This document shows positions 1 to 10,119 of a DNA stretch of 64,000 nucleotides, in pieces. The position numbers and the translations under genes are program-made. Position 1 is the first letter of the stretch, and every line of letters starts with the position of its first letter. The DNA lies in NCBI GenBank assembly GCA_949775045.1, contig OX459095.1, positions 36,136,768-36,200,767 of the forward strand, read 5' to 3'. The notes beneath the pieces are model-generated. The model did no database searches, was not told the DNA's origin, and saw nothing but the letters and a program-made list of their open reading frames with translations. This DNA comes from Metridium senile. Lineage: Eukaryota > Cnidaria > Anthozoa > Actiniaria > Metridiidae.

Positions 1-738
1 GCCAAATCGGTTAACTTACTTAAGTCCAGAAGTACAAGTCCAGTAAGTAGTCCATTATCAATATTTTGTAGTATATTATTTGTTACATTGGTCAGACAAG
101 TTGAAGTGGAATGTAGCGGTCGGAATCCAGACTCAGCTTCAGACAGTAGGTTGTTTTTTTGAATAAAGGTATAGACCATTTCATGGACAGCTCGCTCAAG
201 CATCTTTGAGAAGACTGGGATCACAGATATTGGATGGTAGTTTGCTGGATCGGTCTTAGGACCAGTTTTATGTACTGGTGATACAATGGCATGCTTCCAT
301 TCTACTGGAAATGAGCCCTCAGTAATCGTTCTATTCATTAGGATAGTCAAAGGCCTGTATAGAGCGTCGGCTCCGTCTTTGAGTAGACGGCCTGTAAAGC
401 CCGAGAGACCAGTTGATTTTTTCGTTTGTAAAGATTTCAGTTGTTTTAGGACAAAGTTTTCTTCAACTAGCGATAGTTTAAATGTCGGACAGTAGATTGG
501 TTGGTTAAAGTTCTGATGTGCAGCTACAGGAAGAGTTTGTCGTATCTCATTGATTATATTTCTAAAGAAAGAAGCAAAATGAGATGATATCAATTTCGGT
601 TCAGTAATGTCACTGCCGTCTATTGTAAGTGAATTTATCTGTCTAGTATGTGATTTGGTTGATATTGCAGATTTAATAGTGTTCCATAGTTTGCCTGAGT
701 CTTTTTTGTTCTCTTCAATTAAGTTGAAGTTAGTTGAA
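1..738 (-). CDS. LINE reverse transcriptase, partial (runs off left edge)
   Basis: The minus strand stays open for about 245 codons from near 738 to base 1, with no stop. It reads as the linker and first RT blocks of a non-LTR retrotransposon of the Jockey/CR1/L2 group: a KKSTGLSGFTGRLLKDGA block, then EGSFPVEWKHAIVSPVHKTG, PISVIPVFSKMLERAVHE and SEAESGFRPLHSTSTCL, which match RT blocks 1 and 2. The YxDD motif would lie beyond the left edge. Where related proteins read LDLSKAFD, this copy reads LDLSKLTD, so divergence may begin at the edge. The protein would copy the element RNA at a nicked target. The upstream endonuclease part is missing: homology stops near 738, so this is a 5'-truncated copy. 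Family level confident, clade less so. Confidence 0.82.
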
Positions 739-1486
739 AAAATGAAGAAACCAGACGCCAAGCGCCATATTTAATAGAAATAATTGGCCGCAGTGCATTG
801 TGGTATAAAACTATTTTAAGTTTTCAAGAGTATGGGCTACCTGTGTTATCAAATAGACAGCTTCTGTCAAAATTGAAGACAAAGAACCGACTATATTATG
901 CAGCAAATAAATAAGACGTTGTCTTATCGCACCTTTTTAAGAGGCGAGCCACTTTAGTTCATTCGATTGTGGCCGGGTCCCACTTGGAACAATTTCAGAA
1001 CAAATGTTTAGTTTTTGTTTTTTCTGTTTGGTTTAGTGTAAAACTGTCAAAATTTTGTCATCACTGTACCTGAACAAGTGCGACCGATTTGTTTCGTATC
1101 GTTCTGAATTTGTGTTTTACAACAAAACTTCGAAGATGCCGTCGTACTGCCTTCTAGCCTTGCGTTTCTCGTACAACAAACAAAACGGTAATAAAAACGC
1201 CAATCTTTATTTCCGCTGCTGGTGCGCTCAAATAGAGCTCGCTTTGGCTCACATTACTGTTCTATATTCCTTCGTAACTTTGAGTCAGACATAGAATAAA
1301 AAAGGTAATCTTGATAATTATAAATCTAAACAAGCCATTTTGAGCCATCAGTTTAACTCTTAACACGCCAAAAAAGTTAACTTTGATATAGGATATGCTA
1401 GTGCACTTTACGTCGAACTGTCAACAAGTCAACATCGCGCTGGCGATTATTTATTCAGTGCGACCTCATACATTTGATTAGAATTG
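739..1486. other. Stretch without recognised gene
   Basis: This lies between the LINE fragment and the first recognisable codons of the DDE gene. A 79-codon open frame at 1055-1294 has no familiar motif and I do not support it as a gene. The stretch may hold the 5' end and early introns of the downstream transposon gene; a possible splice acceptor (TTGATTAG) sits just before 1482. No terminal inverted repeat was recognised. Confidence 0.4.
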
Positions 1487-3262
1487 ATGGCGATTAAGTT
1501 TCATTATGGCGTAGATATTCTGTGTCCTTTAAACAAATCAATGTTGACTTTGGGTTACTTTACAGATGAGCTACAAAAGAAATGTCCAAGGAACCCTCGC
1601 TTTGTATACGATATAGGTGGTAATGTACTGCTTGTGCAACGCGCTTATCTATGCCAAAGTCCACGGACAGTAAAACACAGATATCTTTCAGGGAGTAAAG
1701 AAATTTTAGAAGCAATTCCAAGGCTATATGGAATTGGTACGTACCCTATTTCAATGTTTTACAAGTCGGCTTTTACAAAGCAGCTCATTAATTTGGTTGA
1801 AACACAGTTATTGCAAGGTGTGAATTTTCTTTCAATAAGTGAAGGAATTGCTAGTTTGAACTTTAAGGAGTATCAAGAACGCGTCGTTTGTTATAGTCTC
1901 AAACAAACTTCCCAAGTACAAGAATCCACGGCACTCATTGAAGGTTTTTATAGTGATCAGCTATGTGCTTTTCCAGGGAACAATAAACTAATGGAAATAT
2001 TTCTCGCAAACTTTGTTGAAAAACAGCCTTTCCTTGATGCGGAGATGAAAAATATTGCAAAAGGTAGTAAATGTTTTACATGTGATCATACTTTCAAAGT
2101 TAGTAAGTACATTTGCGCATCAAGATGAAGCGATAAGAAGTGTATAAAACAATTTGAAAACCTGTACATTGTATTAAACGAGAATCATCAAGTGGTTGCC
2201 TGGAGACTAACAAAAAGTACCAAATTTGAAGAAATCAGGGATCTTTTAGAGGATCTTAAGGATTGTTTAGAAGATGCATTGGACTGTATTATCGTGGACG
2301 ACTGCTGTAGAGTGAGAGCTTTATATCACTCTATATTTCCAGGCGCATTGGTCAAACTGGACCTTTTTCATGCAACACAAAGGGTTGTTAAAACATTTCC
2401 CAAAGGAACCCAACTGGCAAAGCAAATTTCTAACGAATTTGGATTGGTTTTCAGACAAGACGGAGATTTAGAAAGTAGTCGAAAATTCCCGACACCCGAG
2501 CCTCAAATTATTGAGAGAAATTTAAATCATTTCATTACAAAGTTATATTAAATTATATTCTTAAATAACTGTGAAAACAAAACTATGCAAGTATTGGAAA
2601 ATCTCCGTATCCATATTAAGAAGGGATGCATATCTGGACTTAATCCAGGACAGGGTACAGAATGCAATGAGCGCCTCCACCAAACATTGAATAAATCTCT
2701 TTTATGTGGATCAACAACAATTGGTCCAGAGCTTGCAATTGCTATTTTGACAATAATATTCTACGGAATAAATTGTCGAAAACAAGGCAAAAAGCACATA
2801 AGCAACTCGAGAATAATACCCTTTGTACCATTGCCGAACACTTCTTCTACAAAAAATAATGAAAGACAAGCTATTCATTTCAAATCATGCAGCCTTGGAG
2901 AGAACATTGAGTTGGACAATGTATGGGACAAAGTAGACGAATCAAAAATAAATAGTCTAAAATCCGGATCTGTATTGGTACTGGAGATCGTAGAAGACAT
3001 GTGTACTGACACCGTTTCAAATCTATTGCTGCAGAGTGCAGCAACTCTAAGAGAAACTTTAAAAAGCATAAGCAGTCAATGCAAGGATCGTAACGTAAAT
3101 GCATGCTATCTGCCTATTTTACAAACTATCAGTCAAAAGTTAGTACTTAATTGCAACAATGACAACGAATCTCAACAAGAACACCAGGATTTACTTAATA
3201 GAAACATTTTGTCTTTTGATTTACTTGTTGATCGTGTGATTGCGCGTTTAGAACAATTATAA
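1487..3262 (+). pseudogene. DDE transposase domain with two in-frame stops
   Basis: One frame runs from the ATG at 1487 to the stop at 3262, broken only by TGA at 2126-2128 and TAA at 2549-2551. The sequence on both sides of each stop keeps the same frame and the same family likeness. Candidate catalytic blocks are CDHTFKVSK just before the first stop (first Asp), IVDDCCRVR and VKLDLFHATQRV in the middle block (second Asp region), and GTECNERLHQTLN after the second stop (Glu). The order Asp, Asp, Glu with about 100 or more residues between blocks fits an RNase H-fold cut-and-paste transposase. I cannot name the superfamily with confidence; the DHTFK/DxCC pattern is closest in style to MULE-type enzymes. 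It lies directly before the OTU block, as in a fused protein. Confidence 0.65.
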
Positions 3263-3267
3263 CCCAA

Positions 3268-3605
3268 TTGCGCAAAAAATCTCAGTGGTTTGAAGGAGAT
3301 GATCGGCTCATGGGGCACCTTAAGCACCTTGGACTAAGGTGTGAGGATGTCGACCAAGACATTTTCTTGTTGCGGCAACTGTTTGTTAACCACGTCCAGT
3401 CAAATGAATACTACCAAATGTTACTTGGAATTTCTCAAGACGAAATCAATGCAGAGACCGAACGTTTTCGTGACCCTGGAACGTTTTCATGGGAGGTTGG
3501 TGACTTGATAATGAAAGTAACATCAGATTCTCTTCAAATTCCAATAACTGTTTTATCAAGCCTGCCCCAATGCCCTTGTGTTCTTTTATTCCCGACAAGC
3601 AAGTA
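3268..3605 (+). pseudogene. OTU-like protease domain, N-terminal part
   Basis: This block is shifted one frame from the preceding transposase, which ends at 3262. The protein begins with WFEGDDRLMGHLKHLG, where an OTU domain would have GDGxCLFRAL; the catalytic Cys position is not visible. It continues with LLRQLFVNHVQSNEYYQ (the helix after the active site) and FSWEVGDLIMKVTSDSLQIP, which resembles the WGGxxELxALS...IxV strand. The last OTU strand, with GPGHYD, is 5.6 kb downstream at 9251-9346, behind an insertion that starts exactly at 3610. Joining the halves also needs a one-base frame change near 3560-3600. OTU proteins cleave ubiquitin-type isopeptide bonds; with the Cys region degraded this copy is probably inactive. 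Confidence 0.55.
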
Positions 3606-3609
3606 TTAA

Positions 3610-4429
3610 GGTGGCTCGACTGAGTATGTTTGAAGGGTTACCTTCGCTGTTTGATCGCAAAGTGCGTCGCGCGTAGAAAAATAATTTCAAATGAATTTCC
3701 ATAGCGAGTTCAGGCATAGACTGAAGTTTGTTCTGATGTTTGAAATATTGCAATCGGAACTAGCAATAATTTTTTATGATAGAAAAGTAGTTTTGACAAA
3801 TACGACAATTTTAGCCGAAAAAGAGTTTTCTATAAAAGTGCATTGGTTGTTTCACAAACTCCAGGTCAATGTCTTTGCTGTTGCTGAAAAAAAAAGATTT
3901 ATATGGAAGCATTTTTGAATAAAACGCTTTTAAACATTTACACAACAAATAAATTAAATTATTCAAGCATTCATTTCACTTGATCAAAAACATCACTATA
4001 AAAGCTCAGAAAAAGTTGCGTTTGGTCTCATTTTGTCAACAAATTCCTTAGTTATCCGTCTGGCGAACATGAACGATATCACTTCAGGCTATTAGGACAT
4101 ACATGATTTTTCGTTTGGTGAGATATAACTGCGCTTTTCTTCTTTTGTCTAATATTGCACACATTTTTACAAAATATTTCAAAACTTAAAATTTCGTTGA
4201 TGAATTTTTTTCTTACTGCAGCATTGGCTTTTTGAAATAGTTACTCGTCGAGCACTGCAGTTTTATGACCATTGATAGATTGGAAGATATCGAAAATAAT
4301 TTTCAAAATAGGTAAACTTTTCGACCGCTTACTCAAGGCTCGCATTGTTTTGGTTGCCCGAGATCGCTATTGTCTATATTTTTTACTCAAGTTGTGAATT
4401 CCAATATGCATTGTCACCTCACAAACAAC
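3610..4429 (+). repeat. Left terminal arm and 5' region of the Kolobok-type element
   Basis: Bases 3606-4429 are a direct, near-identical copy of about 8097-8922. The first 313 bases also match, inverted, the right arm at 8935-9246. Similarity ends abruptly at ACAAACAAC (4429), after which this copy continues into the gene-bearing part and the 8101 copy goes to its right arm. This is what is expected if the short copy is an internal-deletion derivative of the gene-bearing one. Confidence 0.85.
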
Positions 4430-4524
4430 TACCTTTCGTTAGCCGAGCAGCTCCGAGACAGTGTGATCGTTTGGACAAAGGACGAATACAATGGGTTCTT
4501 GTAACGCAATACCAGCTGATATGC

Positions 4525-4547
4525 AGTACTTCGAATAACGAAGTACT
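4525..4547. repeat. Small perfect hairpin
   Basis: AGTACTTCG at 4525-4533 and its complement CGAAGTACT at 4539-4547 flank a 5-base loop (AATAA). It sits between the 5' region and the transposase gene of the Kolobok-type element. Function unknown; it could be chance in AT-rich DNA. Confidence 0.6.
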
Positions 4548-6086
4548 ATGCCTCTAACTATACTTGCTTTTAATCACATCGAGTGACCGACCGTCCTTAT
4601 GGCATCCATTATATTATTGGTATCGCATAGCAAACAAAACATTAATTTTAAATTATGTCATTTTCAGGAAGCAAGTCATAATTCAGTGAAAAATGTCAGA
4701 CATAAAACAAAAATAAAAAACCTGAGACAACAGCAATGTAAAGCAATGACAACAAATCGTCAACAGGCAACCAAACAGTCAACAAACAGTGAACAAGAGG
4801 AACAACCACCCCAAGTCCAACAACAGCATCCAGTCCTTCGATCCTGTCCACCTTTTATGAAGACAAGAAATATAGACAAACCTTACGTTGTGAATCTACA
4901 AACTTTAGCTAAAGTTTTACATCAGTGCCAGCATTGCAACCAAGGACCGCTTGATTTATGCAACACTGAGGATGTTAGAACCCAGGGTGTTTGTCCTACA
5001 ATCAAGTTGGCTTGTAATTACTGTGGAAAAACAAACGTCGTAAATACCTCTGCAAATCATCGAAAAGGAGAAAGAGGTCCTGCTATCTACGATATCAATT
5101 CTCGCACAGGTCTGGCAGCATTGCATACTGGCATTGGACATACGCTGCCTTGACCTCCATACTTGGTATCCCTTCTTTGAGTTCAAGTAATTTCAAAAAT
5201 CGTGAAAGAGAGAGTGGTATAGCAGTAGAAGCCGTGGCCAAAGAAAGCTGTCAAGCGTTTACAGAGAAAGAAAAGCTTATATCTCAGACTTGCTCGTCGC
5301 AAGAGAAAGAATATGTAAAAGTGGGTGTGTCTTATGACATGGGGTGGAGGAAAAGAGGTCGGAGGTATGATTCGTCATCTGGGGTTGGTACTGCCGTTGG
5401 GCTAAAAACAGGGAAAGTAATAAGCTATTCAACACGAAATACTATGTGCAGAGTGTGTAAGCTGGCAGAAACAAATCAGAGAACGCCTGAAGCCCATGAT
5501 TGCCGCAAAAATCACAACGGCTCGTCCAAAAGCATGGAAAGCAATGTCGCCGTTCAACTTTTCAGTGAGGCAACGCAAAATGGAGTATCGTATTCAATTT
5601 ACGTCGGTGACGATGACAGTACCACCGAAAGCCATCTTCAAACATTAGTAAACTATGACATAGAGAAGTGGAGTGACATCAACCATGCATCTAGGACACT
5701 GGGATCTCGTCTATATACAGCAAAAAAACAAAGTTAAAGGGTTAACCTCCACAGTAATTTCATACATACAGAAATGTTTTACGTACTGTATAAAGCAGAA
5801 TAAGAACGACCCTACGTCGCTATTAGACGTACTTTCTTCAATTGTACCTCACGCATTTGGTCAGCATAAAAGGTACAGAAAATATGTCTTTTTAGCAACA
5901 GTGCTTTGATAATTTTTAAGTGATATTACTGTCATTTTGTTTAAGGTGCAAAAGCTGGTGTATGTATTCCAAAGACCCTGAGAATTACCAACACCAAGAT
6001 CTACCTGGAGGAAAGGATCTAATGGGAGACAATCTTCGCGCGGGTATAAGCATCAATTGCCATCATAAAGATCATGATCATCAAGA

Positions 6087-6087
<1 letters not shown>

Positions 6088-6183
<96 letters not shown>
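6088..6183 (+). repeat. (GAC)32 microsatellite
   Basis: GAC is repeated without interruption for 96 bases, framed by ATGATCATC-rich sequence on both sides. It lies between two splice-like borders of the Kolobok-type gene and is therefore probably intronic. The apparent poly-Asp, poly-Thr and poly-Val proteins from this stretch are artefacts of the repeat. Confidence 0.95.
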
Positions 6184-6185
<2 letters not shown>

Positions 6186-6991
6186 TGATCATCATCATCA
6201 TCATGGTCATGATCATCATCAACATCATATTTTATTATTTGTTATCAGTATCATTGTTATCAGTTGTTACTTCATTGTTATCACGTTGTCGTCGTAATTG
6301 TTGTCACGTTATTGCTTGTGGTGTGTTCATGTCTAATTACAACTTCTCTATTTTGAATAGTAATTGAAGACTGTTTGCGTCCATTCCTAAATGAAGATGC
6401 TGCAGCTAAGTTGGCACCAGGGGGACTTCCCAGCGCAACGAAAGCCTAAACAGCGTCATTGGAACAAAGGCCCCAAAGATCAAACACTATGGCGACTCTC
6501 AGAGTAACGACTTCCGAACAGCAGCAGGTATAGCTCAATTTAATGAAGGATATGACTACATTAATAAAACATCTGAAGTCATGGGTCTATCCCAAAACGA
6601 AGCCACTACAGAGTACGTCAAGACCATTAACAGAAAAAAAGAAAATGACAGACGACGGAAGTCAGAGATCAAGTTTAAAGTTGCTCGAAAAAGTCTGAGA
6701 CAAAAAAAGATGAAGAAGACTCACTCACTAGAGAAACACGAAGGACCGTCCTATCAAACAGGCATCAACCTTGACCAGAATGCTGAAGAAAAAACAACGA
6801 TCACTAATGGCGCACTTAACGCACTCTAACTAACCGTAGAGGAGTTCCGCTCGATCTGAAGAAATATTAAGACCCCTTGTGAAGAACGGGACGAAGAGTT
6901 TCTCTCCGAAGGTTTGTTTGATACAATTAAAATATATCATATATATGTAAAATAATGTATTTATAGAGAAACGTATATCCATCTGTTTTAG

Positions 6992-7917
6992 GTACTGACA
7001 CACAGGAACCAAACATCATTGCCTTTGACATTGACATTGAAACTAAAGGCTTGGATCCTGAATCAGAAATAATCCAGATCGCTTGCAAGTCAACTGGACA
7101 AAGCAATGCTTCCATGTCTACTCACCTTCTACCAGACACAAGAAATATCGCAGAATCGGCTACTAAAGTCCATGGAATAAGAGTCGAATATAGGAATGGA
7201 TTGAAAGTTTTAGTTAGCAGAAATGGACAGGAGCTACAGGCTCTTTCGCAAAAGGCTGGGTTGACATTGTTTAATCATTTTATAAGAGATCAGCTGTCAC
7301 TTTGCAATGGGCGTGTAGTGCTACTGGCTCATAATGGTCACAAATTTGATTTCCCCATTTTGCTGAGGTCACTTGCGCGCTATAATCTACTCGATACACT
7401 TACAGAGTCTAACATGCTGCTAACAGATTCCTTAGAAGTTATTGCACAGGAAATGAAACAGAAAGACAGCCTCCTTAACGGCCTAAAGAGTAAATCACTG
7501 TCTAATATATTCTATTTTTTGTTCCACGAGAAATTCAGTGCGCACGACGCCAAAGAAGATGTAGAAGCGTTAGGCCGTATCACAACTAAACTAAAGTTCA
7601 CAAAATATCAGCTTTATAGGTGTTCCTCTACTATAAGTTCAATGAGAAAAGCAATGAAATCGGCGACAAATGCCAAGGCACGAAAAAGTACGCTACACAG
7701 TGTGCCAGCATCCAATGGAATGAAAGACAAATTGGCTAGAGCTGGACTTGATCTCACCACTATAAAGGACTTCGTCAATACTCAAGGATCTAGAGGATTA
7801 CTTACTATTCTGGCTTTGCCCATTCATTTTGATCACATTCGTGATAAATCTGCAAAAGCTAGAGTTACCAAAAACTGTAAAGTGTTAACATCTCTTGTAA
7901 ATTTCTTTATGAAATAG
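6992..7917 (+). CDS. DEDDh 3'-5' exonuclease domain of the transposon protein
   Basis: The block starts after an AG acceptor at 6990-6991 and stays open to TAG at 7915-7917. All DEDDh motifs are visible: FDIDIETKGLDPESEIIQIA (Exo I, Asp and Glu of DIE), LLAHNGHKFDFPILLRSL (Exo II, Asp) and HDAKEDVEAL (Exo III, His and Asp). The spacing (about 170 residues from Exo I to III) is that of the RNase T/DnaQ superfamily. About 90 further residues follow with no motif I know. Unlike the transposase blocks upstream it has no frameshift. It is probably the C-terminal part of the same protein; use as a repair or end-trimming nuclease during transposition is inference. Confidence 0.78.
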
Positions 7918-8096
7918 TAAGTCATAATCAGATGATATAACGCAGGCCCGTCGTTAGAGTAGAAAATCATGATCAATAGTAGAACAAACCTATGAAGATC
8001 AAATAATTCATTTCTTACCACAAATAGAGAAAAGTAAATTATCATTCCCAAGGTCCCTGGAACTGTAGTATAAATATTTATTTATTGATAGCTTGA
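7918..8096. other. 3' flank of the exonuclease block
   Basis: There is no gene and no match to the element's GGTGGCTCGACTGA terminus. The autonomous copy therefore lacks its right terminal repeat here, and a TTAA at 8097 leads straight into the non-autonomous copy. Confidence 0.6.
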
Positions 8097-8100
8097 TTAA

Positions 8101-9246
8101 GGTGGCTCGACTGACTATTTTTGAAGGGCCACCGTCGCTGTTTGATCGCAAAGTACGTCGCGCGTAGAAAAATATTTTCAGATTAATTTCCATAGCGAGT
8201 TCAGGCATAGACTGAAGTTTGTTCTGATGTTTCAAATATTGCAATCGGAACTAGCAATAATTTTTTATGAAAGAAAAGTAGTTTTGACAAATACGACAAT
8301 TTTAGGCGAAATAGAGTTTTCTATAAAACCGCATTGGTTGTTTCACAAATTTCAGATCAACGTCTCCGTTGTTGCTGAAAATAAAAGATTTATATGAAGG
8401 CATTTTTGAATAAAACGCTTTTAAACATTTACACAACAAATAAATTAAATTAATCAAGCATCCATTTCACTTGATCAAAAAAAATCACTATAAAAGCTCA
8501 GAAAAAGTTGCTTTTGGTCTCATTTGGTCAACAAATGTCTTAGTTATCCGTCTGGCGAACATGAACGAAATCACTTCAGGCTATTAGGACATACATGATT
8601 TTTCGTTTGGTGAGATATAACTGCGCTTTTTCTTCTTTTGTCTAATATTGCACACATTTTTACAAAATATTTCAAAACTTAAAATTTCCTTGATGAATTT
8701 TTTTCTTACTGCAGCATTGGCTTTTTGAAATAGTTACTCATCGAGCCCTGCAGTTTTATGACCATTGATAGATTGGAAGATATCGAAAATAATTTTCAAA
8801 ATAGGTAAACTTTTCGACCGCTTACTCAAGGCTCGCATTGTTTTGGTTGTCCGAGACCGCTATTGTCTATATTTTTTACTCAAGTTGTGAATTCCGATAT
8901 GCATTGTCACCTCACAAACAACACTTGACTCTTTATTCAAAAATGCCTCCATATAAATCTTTTATTTTCAGCAACAACGAAGACCTTGATCTGAAGTTTG
9001 TGAAACAACCAATGCGGTTTTATAGAAAACTCTATTTCGCCTAAAATTGTCGTATTTGTCAAAACTACTATTACTATCATAAAAAATTATTGCTAGTCTC
9101 GATTGCAATATTTGAAACATCAGAACAAACTTCAGTCTATGCCTGAACTTGCTATGGAAATTAATCTGAAATTATTTTTCTACGCGCGACGTACTTTGCA
9201 ACCAAACAGCGACGGTGGCCCTTCAAAAATACTCAGTCGAGCCACC
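8101..9246 (+). mobile_element. Complete non-autonomous TTAA element with 312-bp inverted arms
   Basis: The element is 1146 bp long, flanked by TTAA at 8097-8100 and 9247-9250. Arms at 8101-8413 and 8935-9246 are inverted copies with a few mismatches, and start and end with GGTGGCTCGACTGA and its complement. About 520 bp of spacer matches the 5' region of the gene-bearing copy. It has no coding capacity; the open frames here are by-products of the repeat. It should be mobilisable by the Kolobok-type transposase family encoded next to it. Confidence 0.9.
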
Positions 9247-9250
9247 TTAA

Positions 9251-9346
9251 CATGTGCACTTTACGTCGCCTTCAACGCATATGGTCCTGGTCATTATGAT
9301 GGGACAATACCAAAAGCTAAAGCCGGAACTGCAACTGAAAATAGAG
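9251..9346 (+). pseudogene. OTU domain, final strand with HYD motif
   Basis: Directly after the right TTAA, the frame starting at 9253 reads CALYVAFNAYGPGHYDGTIP. It matches the last OTU strand, where LxLxYN...GHYD supplies the catalytic His. The exon ends at a good donor (GAG/GTACGT, GT at 9347-9348). It belongs to the OTU block that ends at 3605. The His is kept although the Cys end is degraded. Confidence 0.6.
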
Positions 9347-9841
9347 GTACGTTTATCCATTCATCTATCCACTCACTCACCCGTCCATCCATTTATTTTT
9401 TATCCATTTATTTATTTATTCATTCATTCATTCATTCATTTATTTATATATTATCTATCTATCTATCCATTCATCCACTTATTCATCCACTCATTCATCC
9501 ATGTATTTATTTATTCATTCATTTATTCCTTTCATTCATTTATTTATTCATTTATATATTTATTTATTTATTTATTTCTTCATTTATTCGATCGTTTATT
9601 CGTTCGTTTATTTGTCCGTTTATTCATTCGTTTGTTTATTTGTCCGTTCATTCGTTCGTTTATTTGTTTGTTTGTTCATTCAAATATTTTTTTTATTTAT
9701 TCATTTTACTCATACTTTCATTCATTCAACCATTCCGTTAGCTCGATCATTTATTCATTTACTTTTTTCTTACTAATTGGTTTATTTCCTTCTTTACGAT
9801 TGGATGTGATTGCTTAAATGTAAATTGTCGTTTTCTCTAAG
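9347..9841 (+). repeat. Intron filled with ATTC/ATTT-type tetranucleotide repeats
   Basis: The intron has a GTACGT donor at 9347 and a TTTTCTCTAAG acceptor ending at 9841. Bases about 9355-9770 are degenerate runs of ATTC, ATTT, ATCC and GTTT tetranucleotides. Long apparent proteins rich in Phe, Ile, His and Ser on the plus strand are artefacts. The exon phase on both sides agrees (one base plus two). Confidence 0.8.
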
Positions 9842-10005
9842 ATTCTACAATTGACTGTGAGATAAAGACATGTTCATGTGGAAAGAATATGAACAAGGAA
9901 GGGAACATTACCTCATGTATGCCTGGTAGTCGTTGTGCTTGTGTAAAAAAAGAACTTGTTCAAGAGAATGTCGTTGTAAAGGATGCCAAAACAAAAAGGA
10001 ATTAA
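9842..10005 (+). pseudogene. First CRC (CXC, tesmin/TSO1-like) motif
   Basis: The exon opens with CEIKTCSCGKN, then CMPGSRCAC, and, after a one-base shift in a run of seven A's near 9943, KKRTCSRECRCKGCQNKKEL. The CxC..CxRxCxCxxC spacing is that of the CXC domain, a cysteine-rich zinc-binding, DNA-contacting module. The exon is cut at codon KEL by a TTAA insertion at 10006. The rest of the domain resumes at 17384 in the same frame. Confidence 0.68.
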
Positions 10006-10119
10006 GAGAGCTTGCCTGTGAAACTCGAGCTATATGCGGCGAATGGTCAAAATGTGTTTTCCTTCAATCTATCTCAAACTTATACCATGTCAAAAGGAAC
10101 TTTTTAGTAATAGGCTGAT

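Larger units (their letters stand above)
4668..7917 (+). pseudogene. Kolobok/Mutator-like transposase joined to DEDDh exonuclease
   Basis: Coding blocks in order: 4668-5153 has a Cys-rich start (CQHC, then CPTIKLACNYCG) and IYDINSRTGLAALHTGIG; 5150-5872 has VSYDMGWRKRGRRYDSSSGV, TGKVISYSTRNTMCRVCK and YVGDDDSTT; 5946-6043 has CKSWCMYSKDPENYQH and LPGGKDL; about 6361-6911 has an NESLNS-type block, FRTAAGIAQFNEGYDYIN and a basic tail; 6992-7917 is a 3'-5' exonuclease domain. The transposase blocks match the Mutator-like transposase family in Pfam style, which I associate with Kolobok. Introns have GT/AG borders at 5873-5945 and 6912-6991, and one near 6044-6360 holds a GAC microsatellite. Frameshifts at about 5145, 5724 (A run), 6440 and 6475 break it. 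Cut-and-paste transposition is the expected role. Confidence 0.72.
3610..9246 (+). mobile_element. TTAA-flanked Kolobok-type insertion (composite)
   Basis: Left border: TTAA at 3606-3609, then GGTGGCTCGACTGA. Right border: TCAGTCGAGCCACC, then TTAA at 9247-9250. A third TTAA lies at 8097-8100 before a second GGTGGCTCGACTGA. The OTU coding region stops at the left border and resumes at the right border, so the whole block is an insertion with a TTAA target. TTAA targets are typical of the Kolobok and piggyBac superfamilies, and the coding content fits Kolobok. Inside, in order: a left arm plus 5' region (3610-4429), a transposase/exonuclease gene (4668-7917) and a complete non-autonomous copy (8101-9246). 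The autonomous copy has no right terminal repeat of its own at 8096. Confidence 0.75.

Noticed and set aside
1055..1294. 79-codon frame as a gene
   Set aside because: No motif, no splice or codon evidence; probably chance.
6019..6367. Open frames coding for poly-Asp, poly-Val and poly-Thr
   Set aside because: They are three readings of the (GAC)32 microsatellite inside an intron.
9103..9817. Long overlapping open frames rich in Phe, Ile, His and Ser
   Set aside because: They read through an inverted arm and a tetranucleotide-repeat intron; only the short OTU piece at 9251-9346 is real coding.
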